Assembly (NCBI GenBank): GCA_029980465.1
Contig: JARYIJ010000001.1
Location: forward strand, 186,001-250,000
DNA: 64,000 nucleotides
Direction: 5' to 3'
From: Pseudolabrys sp.
Lineage (GTDB): Bacteria > Pseudomonadota > Alphaproteobacteria > Rhizobiales > Xanthobacteraceae
Positions 46,747 to 57,311 of this stretch are shown here, piece by piece. Every line of letters starts with the position of its first letter. The stretch's first letter is position 1. Both the position numbers and the translations under genes were made by a program. Below the pieces are notes generated by a model. The model was given only the letters and a program-made list of their open reading frames with translations, ran no database searches and was not told where the DNA came from.

Positions 46747-47049
46747 TTATTCGGCAACGTAATCGGCAAACGCAGCGGTGGCTATCCCATCGCGCATCGG
46801 CACGCAATCCGGCGGGAAGTCTTGCCGCAATGCGCCCCCTGCATCGCTCACCGATCCGAGGAAGCGATCGAGATGACGCATCGCCCCGCTCGGCAGGTCG
46901 TGCAGTACCATCAAGGTCCCCCCTGCGGTCCCGGCATTGCGACAGCGCCCGGTCGACCCAATTGTCGGATCGTCCCAGTCGTAGGGAAAACGTCGAACAC
47001 GCCTTGCACCGCCAGTTAGCGTCAGATCGAAGCGGTGCGGCGATGTCAC
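46747..47049 (-). CDS. Hypothetical protein before coxG
   Basis: A 100-residue frame with a GTG start at 47049, ending 12 bases before coxG's preferred ATG. Its composition is protein-like, with PYDWDDPTIGSTG, GGTLMVLHDLPSG and a C-terminal AAFADYVAE, but codon bias is weaker than in the neighbours. I know no family. Closeness to coxG and shared strand suggest the same transcript. The 82 bases between it and pcaD would then hold two divergent promoters. Confidence 0.5.
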   Translation of the reverse strand: MTSPHRFDLTLTGGARRVRRFPYDWDDPTIGSTGRCRNAGTAGGTLMVLHDLPSGAMRHLDRFLGSVSDAGGALRQDFPPDCVPMRDGIATAAFADYVAE

Positions 47050-47131
47050 GTCACTTTCTCTACGTGCGGCGTATTGGCGGACGTAAGGACCGGCTTTAGG
47101 GTGCCGTCAATAAAGCCTGGAGGAACACGAC

Positions 47132-47911
47132 ATGCCGATGATCGATGCCGATGGCTGCCCGCTCAATGTCGAGGTCGAGGGCCGCGACGATGCGCCCGTG
47201 CTGATGCTGTCGAACTCGCTCGGCACCGATCTGCATATGTGGGACCCGCAGATGCCGGAGTTCACCAGGCATTTTCGCGTGGTGCGCTACGACCGGCGCG
47301 GCCACGGCAAGTCCGCCGCGCCGCAAGGCCCCTACAGCTTCGAGCGCTTCGGCCGCGACATCCTTGCGATCATCGATGCCCTCAAGATCAGGACGATGAA
47401 CTGGTGCGGCCTGTCGATGGGCGGCATGGACGGGCAATGGCTCGGCGCCAACGCGCGGGACCGGATCGAGAAGCTCGTCCTCGCCAACACCAACTTCTAT
47501 TACGCCGACAAGGCGCCGTGGGCCGACCGCATCAAGTTCGTGCGCGAGAAAGGCCTCGCCGCGTTTGTCGACACCAACATGGCACGCTGGTTCACCAAAG
47601 GCTTCATCGAGCGCGCGCCGAAAGAAATCGACCGCATGAAGCAGATGTTCCTCGCCACCAATCGCGAGGGCTACGCGGCCTGTGTCGGGGCGATCCGCGA
47701 CATGGATTTCCGCGCAACCAATCCCGGCATCACCGCGCCGACCTTGGTGATCGTCGGCGCGCAGGACCCGGCCACGCCGCCGGCGAATGGCGAGGAGATC
47801 GCCCGGCAGATCAAGGGCGCAAAGCTCGTCTCGCTCGACGCCGCGCACATCTCCAACGTCGAACAGCCGGCCGCTTTCACCAAGGCCGTGCTCGACTTCC
47901 TGAAGGCATGA
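47132..47911 (+). CDS. pcaD: 3-oxoadipate enol-lactonase
   Basis: A 259-residue alpha/beta hydrolase of the PcaD type: it hydrolyses 3-oxoadipate enol-lactone to 3-oxoadipate in the beta-ketoadipate pathway. Markers are SNSLGTDLHMWDPQ (PcaD-specific oxyanion region), YDRRGHGKS, GLSMGGMDGQ (Ser nucleophile), VGAQDPATPP (acid) and AAHISNVEQP (His). The ATG at 47132 has TGGAGGA upstream. pcaC follows after four bases, so the two are coupled. They run divergently from the cox locus. Confidence 0.92.
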   Translation: MPMIDADGCPLNVEVEGRDDAPVLMLSNSLGTDLHMWDPQMPEFTRHFRVVRYDRRGHGKSAAPQGPYSFERFGRDILAIIDALKIRTMNWCGLSMGGMDGQWLGANARDRIEKLVLANTNFYYADKAPWADRIKFVREKGLAAFVDTNMARWFTKGFIERAPKEIDRMKQMFLATNREGYAACVGAIRDMDFRATNPGITAPTLVIVGAQDPATPPANGEEIARQIKGAKLVSLDAAHISNVEQPAAFTKAVLDFLKA

Positions 47912-47915
47912 TCCG

Positions 47916-48299
47916 ATGGACGGCAAGAACCGCTATGACAAGGGCCTGGCGCGGCGGCGCCAGGTGCTGGGCAACGCCTGGGTCGACCGCTCGCTCGAAA
48001 GGAAGAACGCGTTCAACGCGGAATTCCAGGAGCTCATCACCCGCTATGCCTGGGGCGAAATCTGGACCCGCCCGCACTTCGACGAACGCACCCGCCGCAT
48101 CCTGGTGATCGGCTCGATGATCGCGCTCGGCCAATGGGACGAATTCCGCCTGCATGTCGGCGCGGCGCTGCGCGAAGGCGGCTTCACCGCGGACGACATC
48201 AAGGAAATCATCCTGCAGCAGGCGATCTACTGCGGCGTGCCCAAGGCCAACCACGCCTTCAAGGAAGCCGGCGAGCTGATCGCCGAACTCAAGGCGTAG
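47916..48299 (+). CDS. pcaC: 4-carboxymuconolactone decarboxylase
   Basis: A 127-residue CMD-domain protein of PcaC. It decarboxylates 4-carboxymuconolactone to the enol-lactone used by PcaD. The family features RTRRILVIGSMIALGQWDE, then LHVGAAL, and YCGVPKANHAF with Cys and His near the active site are intact. It starts four bases after pcaD. Other pca genes (pcaGH, pcaB, pcaIJ, pcaF, pcaQ) are not in the window. Confidence 0.94.
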   Translation: MDGKNRYDKGLARRRQVLGNAWVDRSLERKNAFNAEFQELITRYAWGEIWTRPHFDERTRRILVIGSMIALGQWDEFRLHVGAALREGGFTADDIKEIILQQAIYCGVPKANHAFKEAGELIAELKA

Positions 48300-48388
48300 C
48301 GGCGTTCGTCATCGTGGCTAAAAATACGGCCGGCGGATCGAGTTCCGCCGAACGAAAGCTTGAAAAGACCTGCCGCGAAAAATAGGCG

Positions 48389-48928
48389 TTACTGCCGCCA
48401 GGGCGTGAACCAGCCGCCGCTCGGCGCCAAAGCAACCGCAGCCGTCTTGCCACGCCCGGCGTCGAGAGGGTCCGCCTTGCGACGCTCTATGACCGTGGCC
48501 GCTGCCGCAATAGCGGCGAGCAAAAGCTGGATCGTCAAATCGCGGGTCAAATCGACGTTCTTCGACAGGATCGCCGGGACGAGCGCGACGATGCTGATGC
48601 CGACGGCAATCAGCAAACCGGTCTCAAGAATTTCATTCATCGGGTCGCTCCCGGTGAGGATCGCGCGGATACGATCGACGATATGCGCCACGCAAACACC
48701 GGCCACGGTCAACTTAAGGGCGCCAAGAAGTGCGGCGAGCTTCAGCAGGCCGCCGGGCGCGAGACCGAGGTAGCGGCCGATCTCGAACACCACCTGCGAG
48801 CGCCAAACATCCTCCAGACCGAACGTCGGCGACGTCAGAATTCGCAACGCATCGAAGCCCCAGAGCAGGGCAAAATAAATCGCGATCGCCAGGATCAAGG
48901 CGCTGATTGCCGTCGAAGCCCGTCCCAT
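48389..48928 (-). CDS. Membrane protein of unknown function
   Basis: A 179-residue protein with about four hydrophobic helices (residues 8-28, 58-85, 92-110 and 118-150). The C terminus is soluble with RRKADPLDAGRGK. No family is recognised. The ATG at 48928 is chosen because GAGGAGGCGG lies upstream; the frame is open to 49105 but with no ribosome site. It converges with pcaC across about 90 bases of unremarkable sequence. Confidence 0.72.
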   Translation of the reverse strand: MGRASTAISALILAIAIYFALLWGFDALRILTSPTFGLEDVWRSQVVFEIGRYLGLAPGGLLKLAALLGALKLTVAGVCVAHIVDRIRAILTGSDPMNEILETGLLIAVGISIVALVPAILSKNVDLTRDLTIQLLLAAIAAAATVIERRKADPLDAGRGKTAAVALAPSGGWFTPWRQ

Positions 48929-49408
48929 GAGCCGCCTCCTCTTGTACCCGTGCGGTTGCGTAACGGGCTTCGAGAGGAGCTTCAAAGCAATCCGTCGCTT
49001 TACCTTACCTGTTAAGGCCGATGCTTTTGGCCGGCCTCCCTGCGGAACCTCCAGCGCCCCGGCATCAATCAATGGCGGGTTCTGTTCCAAGGGGAGAACA
49101 GGCAAGGAGTGCTATTTATCGTTGCGGCCGCCCGGCGTGTCACTACCGATCGTCGCGCTGATCTGGACCTTCAACGGCCTCCACTAAACCTGCCACTCCA
49201 GTGCCGCCACCGCGGCGCACAAAACGCGCCGCGAGCAGCAGCTCCGAAAGCCGTGCTCGACATTGCGGATCGGACCTTCCCGTCCACACAAAGGATAACT
49301 TGAAAACACACGCCGCCTCGTTGCCGCCGTAACGTGGCCCTGTTAACAATCTTCTCCGGCCGTCAGCCGGGCGGCAGGGGGGACTGTTGCAATGAGGGCG
49401 CCCGTGGC
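48929..49408. other. Non-coding interval before livH
   Basis: About 480 bases without a convincing gene. Short frames lack ribosome sites. A small palindrome CCTTACCTGTTAAGG (49004-49018) is present. This interval must contain the promoters of livH and of the divergent membrane protein, but no -35/-10 pair is clear to me. Confidence 0.4.
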
Positions 49409-50326
49409 ATGGATGTTTTTGTCCAGCAACTAATCAACGGAATAACGCTCGGCTCGATCTACGGACTTATTGCCATCGGTTACACGATGGTTTTCGGCAT
49501 TATCGGCATGGTGAACTTCGCCCACGGCGACGTGTTCATGGTGTCGGCCTTCATTGCTCTCATCGCCTTCCTGATCGTCACGACGTGGCTTGGCATCACC
49601 TCCGTGGCGCTCGCCATCTTCATCATGCTGATCGTCTCGATGGCGTTCACGTCGCTCATCAACTGGGCCATCGAGCGCGTCGCCTACCGGCCGCTGCGCG
49701 GCTCGTTCCGGCTCGCACCGCTGATCTCGGCGATCGGCATGTCGATCTTCCTGTCCAACTTCGTGCAAGTGACGCAAGGCCCGCGCAACAAGGCGATCCC
49801 GCCGATCATCCGCGGCGAGTTCATCCTGTCGGGCCATGACGCGTACACGGTGACGCTGTCCTACAAGCAGATCATCATCTGGGGCGTCACCGCCGTGCTG
49901 CTGGCGGCGTTCTGGTATCTCGTCGCCAAGACCTCGCTCGGCCGCGCCCAGCGCGCCTGCGAGCAGGATCAGAAAATGGCGGCGCTGGTCGGGATCGACG
50001 TCGATCGCACCATCGCCATGACCTTCGTGATCGCGGCGGCGCTCGCTGCCGTCGCCGGCACGATGTACGTGATGTACTACGGCGTGGTGAGCTTCTCGGA
50101 CGGCTTCGTGCCGGGCGTGAAGGCCTTCACCGCCGCCGTGCTCGGCGGCATCGGCTCGCTTCCCGGTGCCGTTGTCGGAGGCATCCTGATCGGCCTCATC
50201 GAAACTTTGTGGTCGGCGTACTTCACCATTGACTACAAGGACGTCGCCGCCTTCTCGGTGCTGGCGATCACGCTGATCTTCCTGCCGCAAGGTCTGTTCG
50301 GCCGTCCCGACGTCGAAAAGGTCTGA
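49409..50326 (+). CDS. livH: Branched-chain amino acid ABC permease LivH
   Basis: A 305-residue inner-membrane permease with about eight helices. LivH markers are the N-terminal [21 protein letters not shown] and GMVNFAHGD, and the cytoplasmic EAA-like loop [19 protein letters not shown]. It pairs with LivM to form the channel for branched-chain amino acids or related compounds. I start at MDVFVQQ (49409); the open frame before it lacks family similarity. livM starts two bases after its stop. Confidence 0.93.
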   Translation: MDVFVQQLINGITLGSIYGLIAIGYTMVFGIIGMVNFAHGDVFMVSAFIALIAFLIVTTWLGITSVALAIFIMLIVSMAFTSLINWAIERVAYRPLRGSFRLAPLISAIGMSIFLSNFVQVTQGPRNKAIPPIIRGEFILSGHDAYTVTLSYKQIIIWGVTAVLLAAFWYLVAKTSLGRAQRACEQDQKMAALVGIDVDRTIAMTFVIAAALAAVAGTMYVMYYGVVSFSDGFVPGVKAFTAAVLGGIGSLPGAVVGGILIGLIETLWSAYFTIDYKDVAAFSVLAITLIFLPQGLFGRPDVEKV

Positions 50327-50327
50327 C

Positions 50328-51695
50328 ATGACAGCGTCCGCGCGTCGCGAGCGGTCCGAGGTCGTCCACGCCTTGCGCGATGCGGGCATCACCGCCCTCA
50401 TCTCGTTCGGGCTGTTTCTGCCGCTGGTCGGGCTCCTGACCATCACCAATATGAACAACGAGCTTCGGCTCACGACGCGGCTTCCGCTGCTTGTGATCTT
50501 TGTCGCGCTCATCGCCGGCGTTCGGTTGCTCGTGACGCTCGTCATCCGGCCGTGGGCGGAGCGCCGGCGCGCGCTGTCGACGCGCAAGCCGTTCAGTATC
50601 CCGCGCTCGTTCAGCCGCTGGTTCGTGCCGTTCGCGATCGGTTTCCTGGTCGTCTACCCGTTTATCTCGCTGGCCGCCGTCGGCTACAGCGGCTCGCTGA
50701 AGTGGATCGACAATTTCGGCATCCAGATCCTGATCTACGTGATGCTGGGCTGGGGCCTGAACATCGTGGTCGGCCTCGCCGGCCTGCTCGACCTCGGCTA
50801 CGTCGCTTTCTACGCGGTCGGTGCCTACTCGTACGGCCTGCTCGCCAGTCACTTCGGCCTGTCGTTCTGGATCCTGCTGCCGCTCGCCGGAATTCTGTCG
50901 TCGTTCTGGGGCATCCTGCTCGGCTTCCCGGTACTGCGGCTGCGCGGCGACTACCTCGCCATCGTGACGCTGGCGTTCGGCGAAATCATCCGCATCGTGC
51001 TCGTCAATTGGGTCGATCTCACGAACGGCTATGCCGGCATCGCCGCGATCCCCCGGCCGACCTTCTTCGGCATCCCGTTCAACACCGACGACAACGGGTT
51101 CGCCGCCACGTTCCACCTGACGTTCTCGCCGACGCATCGCACGATTTTTCTTTACTATCTGATCCTCGGACTGGCGCTGCTGACCGGCTACGTCACGACC
51201 CGCCTGCGCCGCCTCCCGGTCGGCCGGGCGTGGGAAGCGCTGCGTGAAGACGAGATCGCCTGCCGTTCGCTCGGCATCAACACGACCAACACGAAGCTGA
51301 CGGCATTCGCGATGGGTGCGATGTTTGCCGGTTTCGCCGGCTCGTTCTTCGCGGCGCGCCAGGGCTTCATCTCGCCGGAGAGCTTCACCTTCATCGAATC
51401 GGCGACGATCCTGTCGATCGTCGTGCTCGGCGGCATGGGCAGCCAGATCGGCGTCGCCATCGCCGCGGTCGCCATGATCGGCGGCACCGAGATCATGCGC
51501 GACATGGATTTCCTCAAGGCCATCTTCGGCGACACATTCGATCCGACCCAATACCGCATGCTGATTTTCGGCTTCGCGATGGTCCTGATCATGATCTGGA
51601 AGCCCCGCGGCCTGATCGCTAGCCGCGAGCCGTCGGTGTTCCTGAAAGAGCGCAAGACGATATCGTCCGAGCTGGTCAAGGAAGGGCACGGCTGA
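50328..51695 (+). CDS. livM: Branched-chain amino acid ABC permease LivM
   Basis: A 455-residue permease, longer than the usual ~320 because of an N-terminal extension with two to three helices (residues 20-110). The conserved LivM core starts about residue 130 ([24 protein letters not shown]). The EAA-like loop is [19 protein letters not shown]. This long form is common in rhizobia. It overlaps the livG start by one base (TGATG), so translation is coupled. Confidence 0.93.
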   Translation: MTASARRERSEVVHALRDAGITALISFGLFLPLVGLLTITNMNNELRLTTRLPLLVIFVALIAGVRLLVTLVIRPWAERRRALSTRKPFSIPRSFSRWFVPFAIGFLVVYPFISLAAVGYSGSLKWIDNFGIQILIYVMLGWGLNIVVGLAGLLDLGYVAFYAVGAYSYGLLASHFGLSFWILLPLAGILSSFWGILLGFPVLRLRGDYLAIVTLAFGEIIRIVLVNWVDLTNGYAGIAAIPRPTFFGIPFNTDDNGFAATFHLTFSPTHRTIFLYYLILGLALLTGYVTTRLRRLPVGRAWEALREDEIACRSLGINTTNTKLTAFAMGAMFAGFAGSFFAARQGFISPESFTFIESATILSIVVLGGMGSQIGVAIAAVAMIGGTEIMRDMDFLKAIFGDTFDPTQYRMLIFGFAMVLIMIWKPRGLIASREPSVFLKERKTISSELVKEGHG

Positions 51696-52593
51696 TGGCG
51701 GGCGAGGCCATGCTCCGGGTCGAGCACCTCACGATGCGGTTCGGCGGCCTCGTCGCTGTCAACGATGTCTCATTCGAGGTCCATCGCGGCACCATCGCGG
51801 CGCTGATCGGCCCGAACGGCGCCGGCAAGACTACCGTGTTCAACTGCATCACCGGCTTCTACAAGCCGAGCGAGGGCCGCATCGCGCTTCAGCACGGCGA
51901 TTCCAGCGCGTGGCAATCGCTCGACCAGCTCACCGACAGCGGCAAACGCGAGCGGCGTGATGCTAACGGCGCCTTGTTCCTGCTCGAGCGCATGCCCGAC
52001 TATCTGGTCGCGCAGCGCGCCCGGGTCGCGCGCACGTTCCAGAACATCCGCCTTTTCTCCGGCATGACGGTGCTGGAAAACCTCATGGTCGCCCAGCACA
52101 ACCCCTTGATGCTGGCGTCGGGCTACACCGTGCTCGGCGTGCTCGGATTTCCCGGCTACGCCGTGCGCGAATACGAAGCGGTCGAGAAGGCGCGCGGCTG
52201 GCTCGAGCGCCTCGAGCTGGTCGACCGCGCCGACGACCCCGCCGGCGATTTGCCGTACGGCGCCCAGCGGCGCCTCGAAATCGCGCGCGCGATGTGCACC
52301 GACCCGGTGCTGCTGTGTCTCGACGAGCCGGCCGCCGGCCTCAACGCGCATGAAAGCGCCGAGCTCAACGAATTGCTGTTGGCGATCCGCAAGGATTTCG
52401 GCACCACCATCCTGCTGATCGAGCACGACATGTCCGTGGTCATGGAGATTTCCGACCACATCGTGGTGCTCGACTATGGCGTCAAGATTTCCGACGGCAC
52501 GCCGGAATTCGTGCGCAACGATCCGAAGGTGATCGGTGCCTATCTGGGCGTCGAGGACGACGAGGTCGCGGAAGTCGAGGCGGAGGTCGGACT

Positions 52594-52597
<4 letters not shown>
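51695..52597 (+). CDS. livG: Branched-chain amino acid ABC ATPase LivG
   Basis: A 300-residue ATPase. Walker A is GPNGAGKT (39-46), the Q-loop Gln is at 116, the signature is the LivG-type LPYGAQRR, and Walker B is LLCLDEPAAGLN. About 40 extra residues (66-105, SAWQSLDQLTDSGKRERRD...) lie between Walker A and the Q-loop, where E. coli LivG has a shorter stretch. It hydrolyses ATP with LivF. livF starts inside its stop codon (GTGA). Confidence 0.94.
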
Positions 52598-53316
<719 letters not shown>

Positions 53317-53318
53317 TC

Positions 53319-53696
53319 ATGGAAAACGCCGGTACAGCGTTCTCGATCTCCAACCTCCTCTACGAGGAAGGTTCGGCGGGCATCTTCCTGCTGGTCACCA
53401 TCATCCTCGGCGGCGGCGCGGCCTGGCTGACCGGCCGCGCCATTGCCGGAACATGGCGGCCGCCCTGGCAGGTCGTCGTCTATTCGCTGCTGCTGGGTGG
53501 CGCCGTTCGTTTCATCCATATGGCGCTGTTCGGCGGCACGCTCCTGTCGCTCCATTATTACGCCGTCGATACGGCAATTTGCCTGCTGTTCGGCTATGCT
53601 GGCTTTCATGCGGCACGCGCCGCCCAGATGGCCCGTCAGTATGGCTGGCTGATCGAAAAGCACGGCGCGATGCGCTGGCGCCGCAAAACGCCTTGA
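53319..53696 (+). CDS. DUF6867-type membrane protein of the liv operon
   Basis: A 125-residue protein with about three hydrophobic helices (residues 20-40, 50-75 and 80-100) and a basic C terminus (RQYGW...RWRRKT). I assign it to DUF6867, which I recall as a gene regularly found between livF and the binding-protein gene in rhizobia. Its role is unknown; an accessory subunit of the transporter is plausible from constant position. It starts two bases after livF. Confidence 0.72.
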   Translation: MENAGTAFSISNLLYEEGSAGIFLLVTIILGGGAAWLTGRAIAGTWRPPWQVVVYSLLLGGAVRFIHMALFGGTLLSLHYYAVDTAICLLFGYAGFHAARAAQMARQYGWLIEKHGAMRWRRKTP

Positions 53697-53764
53697 GCTA
53701 GCATTGTTGACAGCTGGTTTGTCTCAATCTTCGACGACCCGCCCAATAAAGAGGGAGAGAACGG

Positions 53765-54913
53765 ATGAAGCAGATTACGATGCTCGGCCTCGCGCTGGGC
53801 CTCAGTGTGGCGCTCGCGGGGACCGCCGCCGCACAAGTCAAGTTCGGTGTCGGCGGCCCGATCACCGGCGCCAACGCCACTTTCGGCGCGCAGCTCAAGA
53901 ACGGTTCGCAGCAGGCGGTCGACGACATCAATGCCGCCGGCGGCATCAACGGTCAGAAGATCGAGCTGGAGTTCGGCGACGACGTCTCCGATCCGAAGCA
54001 GGCCGTCTCGGTCGCCAACAAGTTTGCCGCTGACGGCGTCAAATTCGTGGTCGGCCACTTCAACTCGGGCGCCTCGATCCCGGCCTCGACCGTGTATCAG
54101 GAGAACGGCATCCTCCAGATCACGCCAGCCTCGACCAATCCGCAATTCACCGAGCGCGGTCTGTGGAACGTGTTCCGGACCTGCGGCCGCGACGACCAGC
54201 AGGGCCAGGTCGCTGCCGCCTACATCCTCAAGCACTTCAAGGGCAAGAAGATCGCTGTCGTCCACGACAAGACCACATACGGCAAAGGTCTTGCTGACGA
54301 GACCATCAAGGGGCTCCAGAAGGGCGGCATGAAACCCGTGCTCTATGAAGGCATCAATGTCGGCGAGAAGGACTTCTCGGCGCTGGTGTCGAAGATCAAG
54401 CAGTCGAATGCCGACCTCGTCTATTGGGGCGGCCTGCACACCGAAGGCGGCCTGATCGTCCGCCAGATGCGCGACCAGGGCGTCAAGGCGCCGATGATGG
54501 GCGCTGACGGCATCACCACCGACGAGTTCGCCGCGGTCGGCGGCCCGGGCGTCGAAGGCACGCTGATGACCTTCGGCCCGGACCCGCGCAAGAACCCGGC
54601 GGCGAAGGACGTCGTGGCGAAATTCCGCGCCAAGAACTTCGAGCCGGAATCCTACACCCTGTACAGCTACGCGTCGGTGCAGGTGATGGCGGAGGCCGCC
54701 AAGGCCGCGAAGTCGAACGACCCCAAGAAGGTCGCGGCGGAAATTCATTCCGGCAAGAAGTTCAATACCGTGCTCGGCCCGCTGTCCTACACCAAGAAAG
54801 GTGACATCACGAAGCTCGACTACGTGATGTACATCTGGAAGAAGGACCCGAAGAGCGGCAAGATCACCTACTTCGAGTGCCCGAACAATGACTGCACCAA
54901 GGCTGGCTCGTAA
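53765..54913 (+). CDS. livK: Branched-chain amino acid ABC binding protein
   Basis: A 382-residue periplasmic binding protein. The signal peptide (residues 1-22, LGLALGLSVALAGTAAAQ) is clear. The Peripla_BP_6 fold shows VGGPITGANATFGAQ, QKIELEFGDDVSDPKQAV, GHFNSGASIPAS and the ligand-contact ITPASTNP. It delivers amino acids, or possibly aromatic or other acids, to LivHMGF. The ATG at 53765 has AGGGAGAG upstream. A 68-bp gap precedes it, so it may also have its own promoter; it ends at a good terminator. Confidence 0.94.
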   Translation: MKQITMLGLALGLSVALAGTAAAQVKFGVGGPITGANATFGAQLKNGSQQAVDDINAAGGINGQKIELEFGDDVSDPKQAVSVANKFAADGVKFVVGHFNSGASIPASTVYQENGILQITPASTNPQFTERGLWNVFRTCGRDDQQGQVAAAYILKHFKGKKIAVVHDKTTYGKGLADETIKGLQKGGMKPVLYEGINVGEKDFSALVSKIKQSNADLVYWGGLHTEGGLIVRQMRDQGVKAPMMGADGITTDEFAAVGGPGVEGTLMTFGPDPRKNPAAKDVVAKFRAKNFEPESYTLYSYASVQVMAEAAKAAKSNDPKKVAAEIHSGKKFNTVLGPLSYTKKGDITKLDYVMYIWKKDPKSGKITYFECPNNDCTKAGS

Positions 54914-54940
54914 GCCGCTGCGGACAGTCTGAAACGGTTG

Positions 54941-54975
54941 AAGCCCGCCCTCACCGGCGGGCTTCTTCTTTTTGG
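54941..54975 (+). terminator. Rho-independent terminator of the liv operon
   Basis: AAGCCCGCC (54941-54949) pairs with GGCGGGCTT (54956-54964) around CTCACC, followed by TCTTCTTTTT. It is 28 bases after the binding-protein stop and 11 bases before the convergent CcdA gene's stop. Confidence 0.9.
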
Positions 54976-54985
54976 CGTTTTCGCA

Positions 54986-55720
54986 TCAGCCGATTCTCGA
55001 CAGCGCGGGAAACGTCTCGAGCAGCCAGGTGCTCAATGTGGTGATGGTACCGGTGAGAAAGGCGATGCCGGTCAGCACCAGCAATCCGCCCATGACCTGT
55101 TCGACACGATGCAGGTGTCGTTTGAAGCGTGTAAGAAAAGCCGCAAACGGCTCGACCGCCAGCGCCGCGATGACGAACGGCACGCCGAGCCCGAGCGAAT
55201 AGAAGGCGAGCAGTCCCGCCCCTTTCGCCACGGTCTCCTCCGACGCCGCGACCGCCAGAATGGCGGCAAGGATCGGGCCGATGCACGGCGTCCAGCCGAA
55301 TGCGAAGGCCAGCCCCATGACATAGGCGCCCCACAGGCCGACCGGGCGCGTCACCTGCATGCGTTTCTCGTTGTAGAGAAATGCCAGCCGCGTCACGCCA
55401 AGGAAGTGCAGTCCCATTACGATGATGGCGATGCCGGCGAGAATCGCGAGCGGTCCCGAATAGGTGCGGATCAGGCCGCCGATCACGCTGGCGCTGGCAC
55501 CTAGCGCGACGAACACCGTCGAAAAGCCGAGAACGAACAGCAGCGCGGCAACTATGGTCTCCCGCCGCACCCGCGGCGGGCTTTCACGATCGGCAAGGCG
55601 CTCCAGCGAGGTGCCCGCGAGATAGACCAGGTACGGCGGCACCAGCGGCAAGACGCAAGGAGACAGGAAGCTCACGAGGCCGGCAAGAATTGCGGCAAAA
55701 ATCGTCACATTCGAAGTCAT
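54986..55720 (-). CDS. ccdA: CcdA-family cytochrome c biogenesis protein
   Basis: A 244-residue membrane protein of the CcdA/DsbD transmembrane family with six helices. The two redox Cys are in SPCVLPL (TM1) and WTPCIGPI (TM4). It passes reducing power across the inner membrane to thioredoxin-like proteins that prepare apocytochrome c. No partner thioredoxin is adjacent. The ATG at 55720 is a normal family start. Confidence 0.93.
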   Translation of the reverse strand: MTSNVTIFAAILAGLVSFLSPCVLPLVPPYLVYLAGTSLERLADRESPPRVRRETIVAALLFVLGFSTVFVALGASASVIGGLIRTYSGPLAILAGIAIIVMGLHFLGVTRLAFLYNEKRMQVTRPVGLWGAYVMGLAFAFGWTPCIGPILAAILAVAASEETVAKGAGLLAFYSLGLGVPFVIAALAVEPFAAFLTRFKRHLHRVEQVMGGLLVLTGIAFLTGTITTLSTWLLETFPALSRIG

Positions 55721-55896
55721 GCGCCTTGATGCGCCGCCCGCCGCGCCGATGCAAGCATTGGCCTAGTGTCCCGAATCCGAAGTGGTTTGGTTTGGAAACC
55801 CGCTTGACGAGCTTGCTGCAAGGATGAAGCGGATTTCCGAACCACCACACCAGCGCATATCGCCGCAATGTGATCGAGCCGTGATAGAGTCGCGCC

Positions 55897-56907
55897 ATGG
55901 CCCTTCGAAATCTCATCACCGATATCGCCGGAGTGACCGTCGGCCACGCCGAAGATCGCAAGCTCGCCTCCGGCGTCACCGTCGTGCTGTTCGATCGTCC
56001 GGCGGTCGCAAGTGTCGACGTGCGCGGTGGCGGCTCCGGCACGCGTGAGACCGCCCTGCTCGATCCGGCGCAAACTGTCGAAGGCATCGACGCGATTGCG
56101 TTGTCCGGCGGCTCGGCCTTCGGGCTCGACGCCGCGTCCGGCGTCCAGGCCCTGTTGCGCGAGCGCGGCCGCGGCTTTCACGTCCGAAGCGCGCTGGTGC
56201 CGATCGTGCCCGGCGCCATCCTGTTCGATCTGCTCAACGGCGGCGACAAGGACTGGGGGCAATACCCGCCCTATCGCGAGCTCGGCTACAGTGCGGCGCG
56301 CGGAGCCGGCGTCGACTTCGCGCTCGGCAGCGCCGGCGCTGGCCTCGGCGCAACCACCGCAAACCTCAAGGGCGGAGTCGGATCGGCGTCAGCCGTCACA
56401 CCGGACGGCATCACCGTCGGCGCGGTCGCGGTCGTCAATGCCGTCGGCACGGCTGTCATCGGTGACGGACCGTATTTCTGGGCGGCGCCGTTCGAGCACG
56501 ACGGCGAGTTCGGCAACCTCGGCCTTCCGGCCCGGCTGACCGAGCGCGATATCGCCATTCGCGCCAAGGGCGCGCCCGCGAGCGTGCCGGGCGAGAACAC
56601 CACGCTCGCCGTGATCGCGACCGACGCCAAGTTGACCAAGGCGCAATGCCATCGCCTCGCCGTGATGGCTGCCGACGGCTACGCCCGCGCGCTCTATCCC
56701 GTGCATTCCCCGCTCGACGGCGACATCATTTTCGCGGCGTCGGCCGGCGACAAGCCACTGGCCGATCCACATTACGCCTTGGCCGAACTGGGGCTGCACG
56801 CGGGCAATGTCATGGCCCGCGCCGTCGCCCGCGGTGTCTATGAAGCCACGGCGCTGCCTTTTGCAGGCGCCCTGCCGTCGTGGAAGGATCAGTTCGGGCG
56901 GCGCTGA
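55897..56907 (+). CDS. P1-family (DmpA-like) peptidase
   Basis: A 336-residue N-terminal-nucleophile hydrolase of the P1 family, related to DmpA L-aminopeptidase. The family sequences GVTVGHAEDRKLASGVTVVLFDRP (start), RGGGSGTRET, ALSGGSAFGLDAASG and the cleavage-site region PGENTTLAVIATDA are present; the Thr in the NTT motif is the likely nucleophile after self-cleavage. Proteins of this family also include endo-type oligomer hydrolases. Natural substrate unknown. It is a lone gene; a KTSC gene follows 47 bases later. Confidence 0.9.
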   Translation: MALRNLITDIAGVTVGHAEDRKLASGVTVVLFDRPAVASVDVRGGGSGTRETALLDPAQTVEGIDAIALSGGSAFGLDAASGVQALLRERGRGFHVRSALVPIVPGAILFDLLNGGDKDWGQYPPYRELGYSAARGAGVDFALGSAGAGLGATTANLKGGVGSASAVTPDGITVGAVAVVNAVGTAVIGDGPYFWAAPFEHDGEFGNLGLPARLTERDIAIRAKGAPASVPGENTTLAVIATDAKLTKAQCHRLAVMAADGYARALYPVHSPLDGDIIFAASAGDKPLADPHYALAELGLHAGNVMARAVARGVYEATALPFAGALPSWKDQFGRR

Positions 56908-56954
56908 AACGCAACACCGCCGGCCGCGTTATGAAGGATGAGTGGAGGCGCGCG

Positions 56955-57164
56955 ATGCCATCGTCCGTCATTGCAGCCATCGATTACGATGCCACCGTGT
57001 CGCGGCTGACCATCACCTTCGTCAGCGGCCGCATTTATGACTACTACGCGGTGCCTGCGGCGGTCGTGGATGCATTCCGGCACGCCGAGTCCAAGGGAGC
57101 ATTTTTCAACGCGGAAATCCGCAACCGCTTCCCCAGTCGCGAGCGCAACATTGGCGCGGCCTAG
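56955..57164 (+). CDS. KTSC-domain protein
   Basis: A 69-residue protein that is a complete KTSC domain: IAAIDYDATVSRLTITF, then YDYYAVPAAVVDAF and KGAFFNAEIRNRF. KTSC (named for a motif that reads K-T-S-C in relatives) is associated with lysyl-tRNA synthetase C termini and unknown stand-alone proteins. The start ATG at 56955 has GTGGAGG upstream. Compare the exported KTSC-like protein at 13695. Confidence 0.88.
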   Translation: MPSSVIAAIDYDATVSRLTITFVSGRIYDYYAVPAAVVDAFRHAESKGAFFNAEIRNRFPSRERNIGAA

Positions 57165-57184
57165 AGAACATTGAAGTCTCTCCC

Positions 57185-57288
57185 GCCATTCCGGGGCGCG
57201 CTGAAGGCGCGAACCCGGAATCCAGTATTTTCATCGTCTTTTCGTGTCGCTGGATTCCGGTTGCCGCTACCGCGACGCCCGGAATGAC
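57185..57288. repeat. Intergenic palindromic repeat, family A copy 4
   Basis: GCCATTCCGG (57185-57194) with GGAATGAC at the right end (57281-57288), inner arms GAACCCGGAATCCAG and CTGGATTCCGG. Its outer left arm differs from copy 1 by one base. It lies between the convergent KTSC and DadA-like genes. Confidence 0.8.
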
Positions 57289-57311
57289 AATCGAAGCGTC
57301 TCGGCAGTCCG

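Noticed and set aside
50268..51689. A 473-codon minus-strand frame opposite livM
   Set aside because: A highly charged Arg/Glu/Asp pattern is typical of an antisense shadow of a membrane protein gene.
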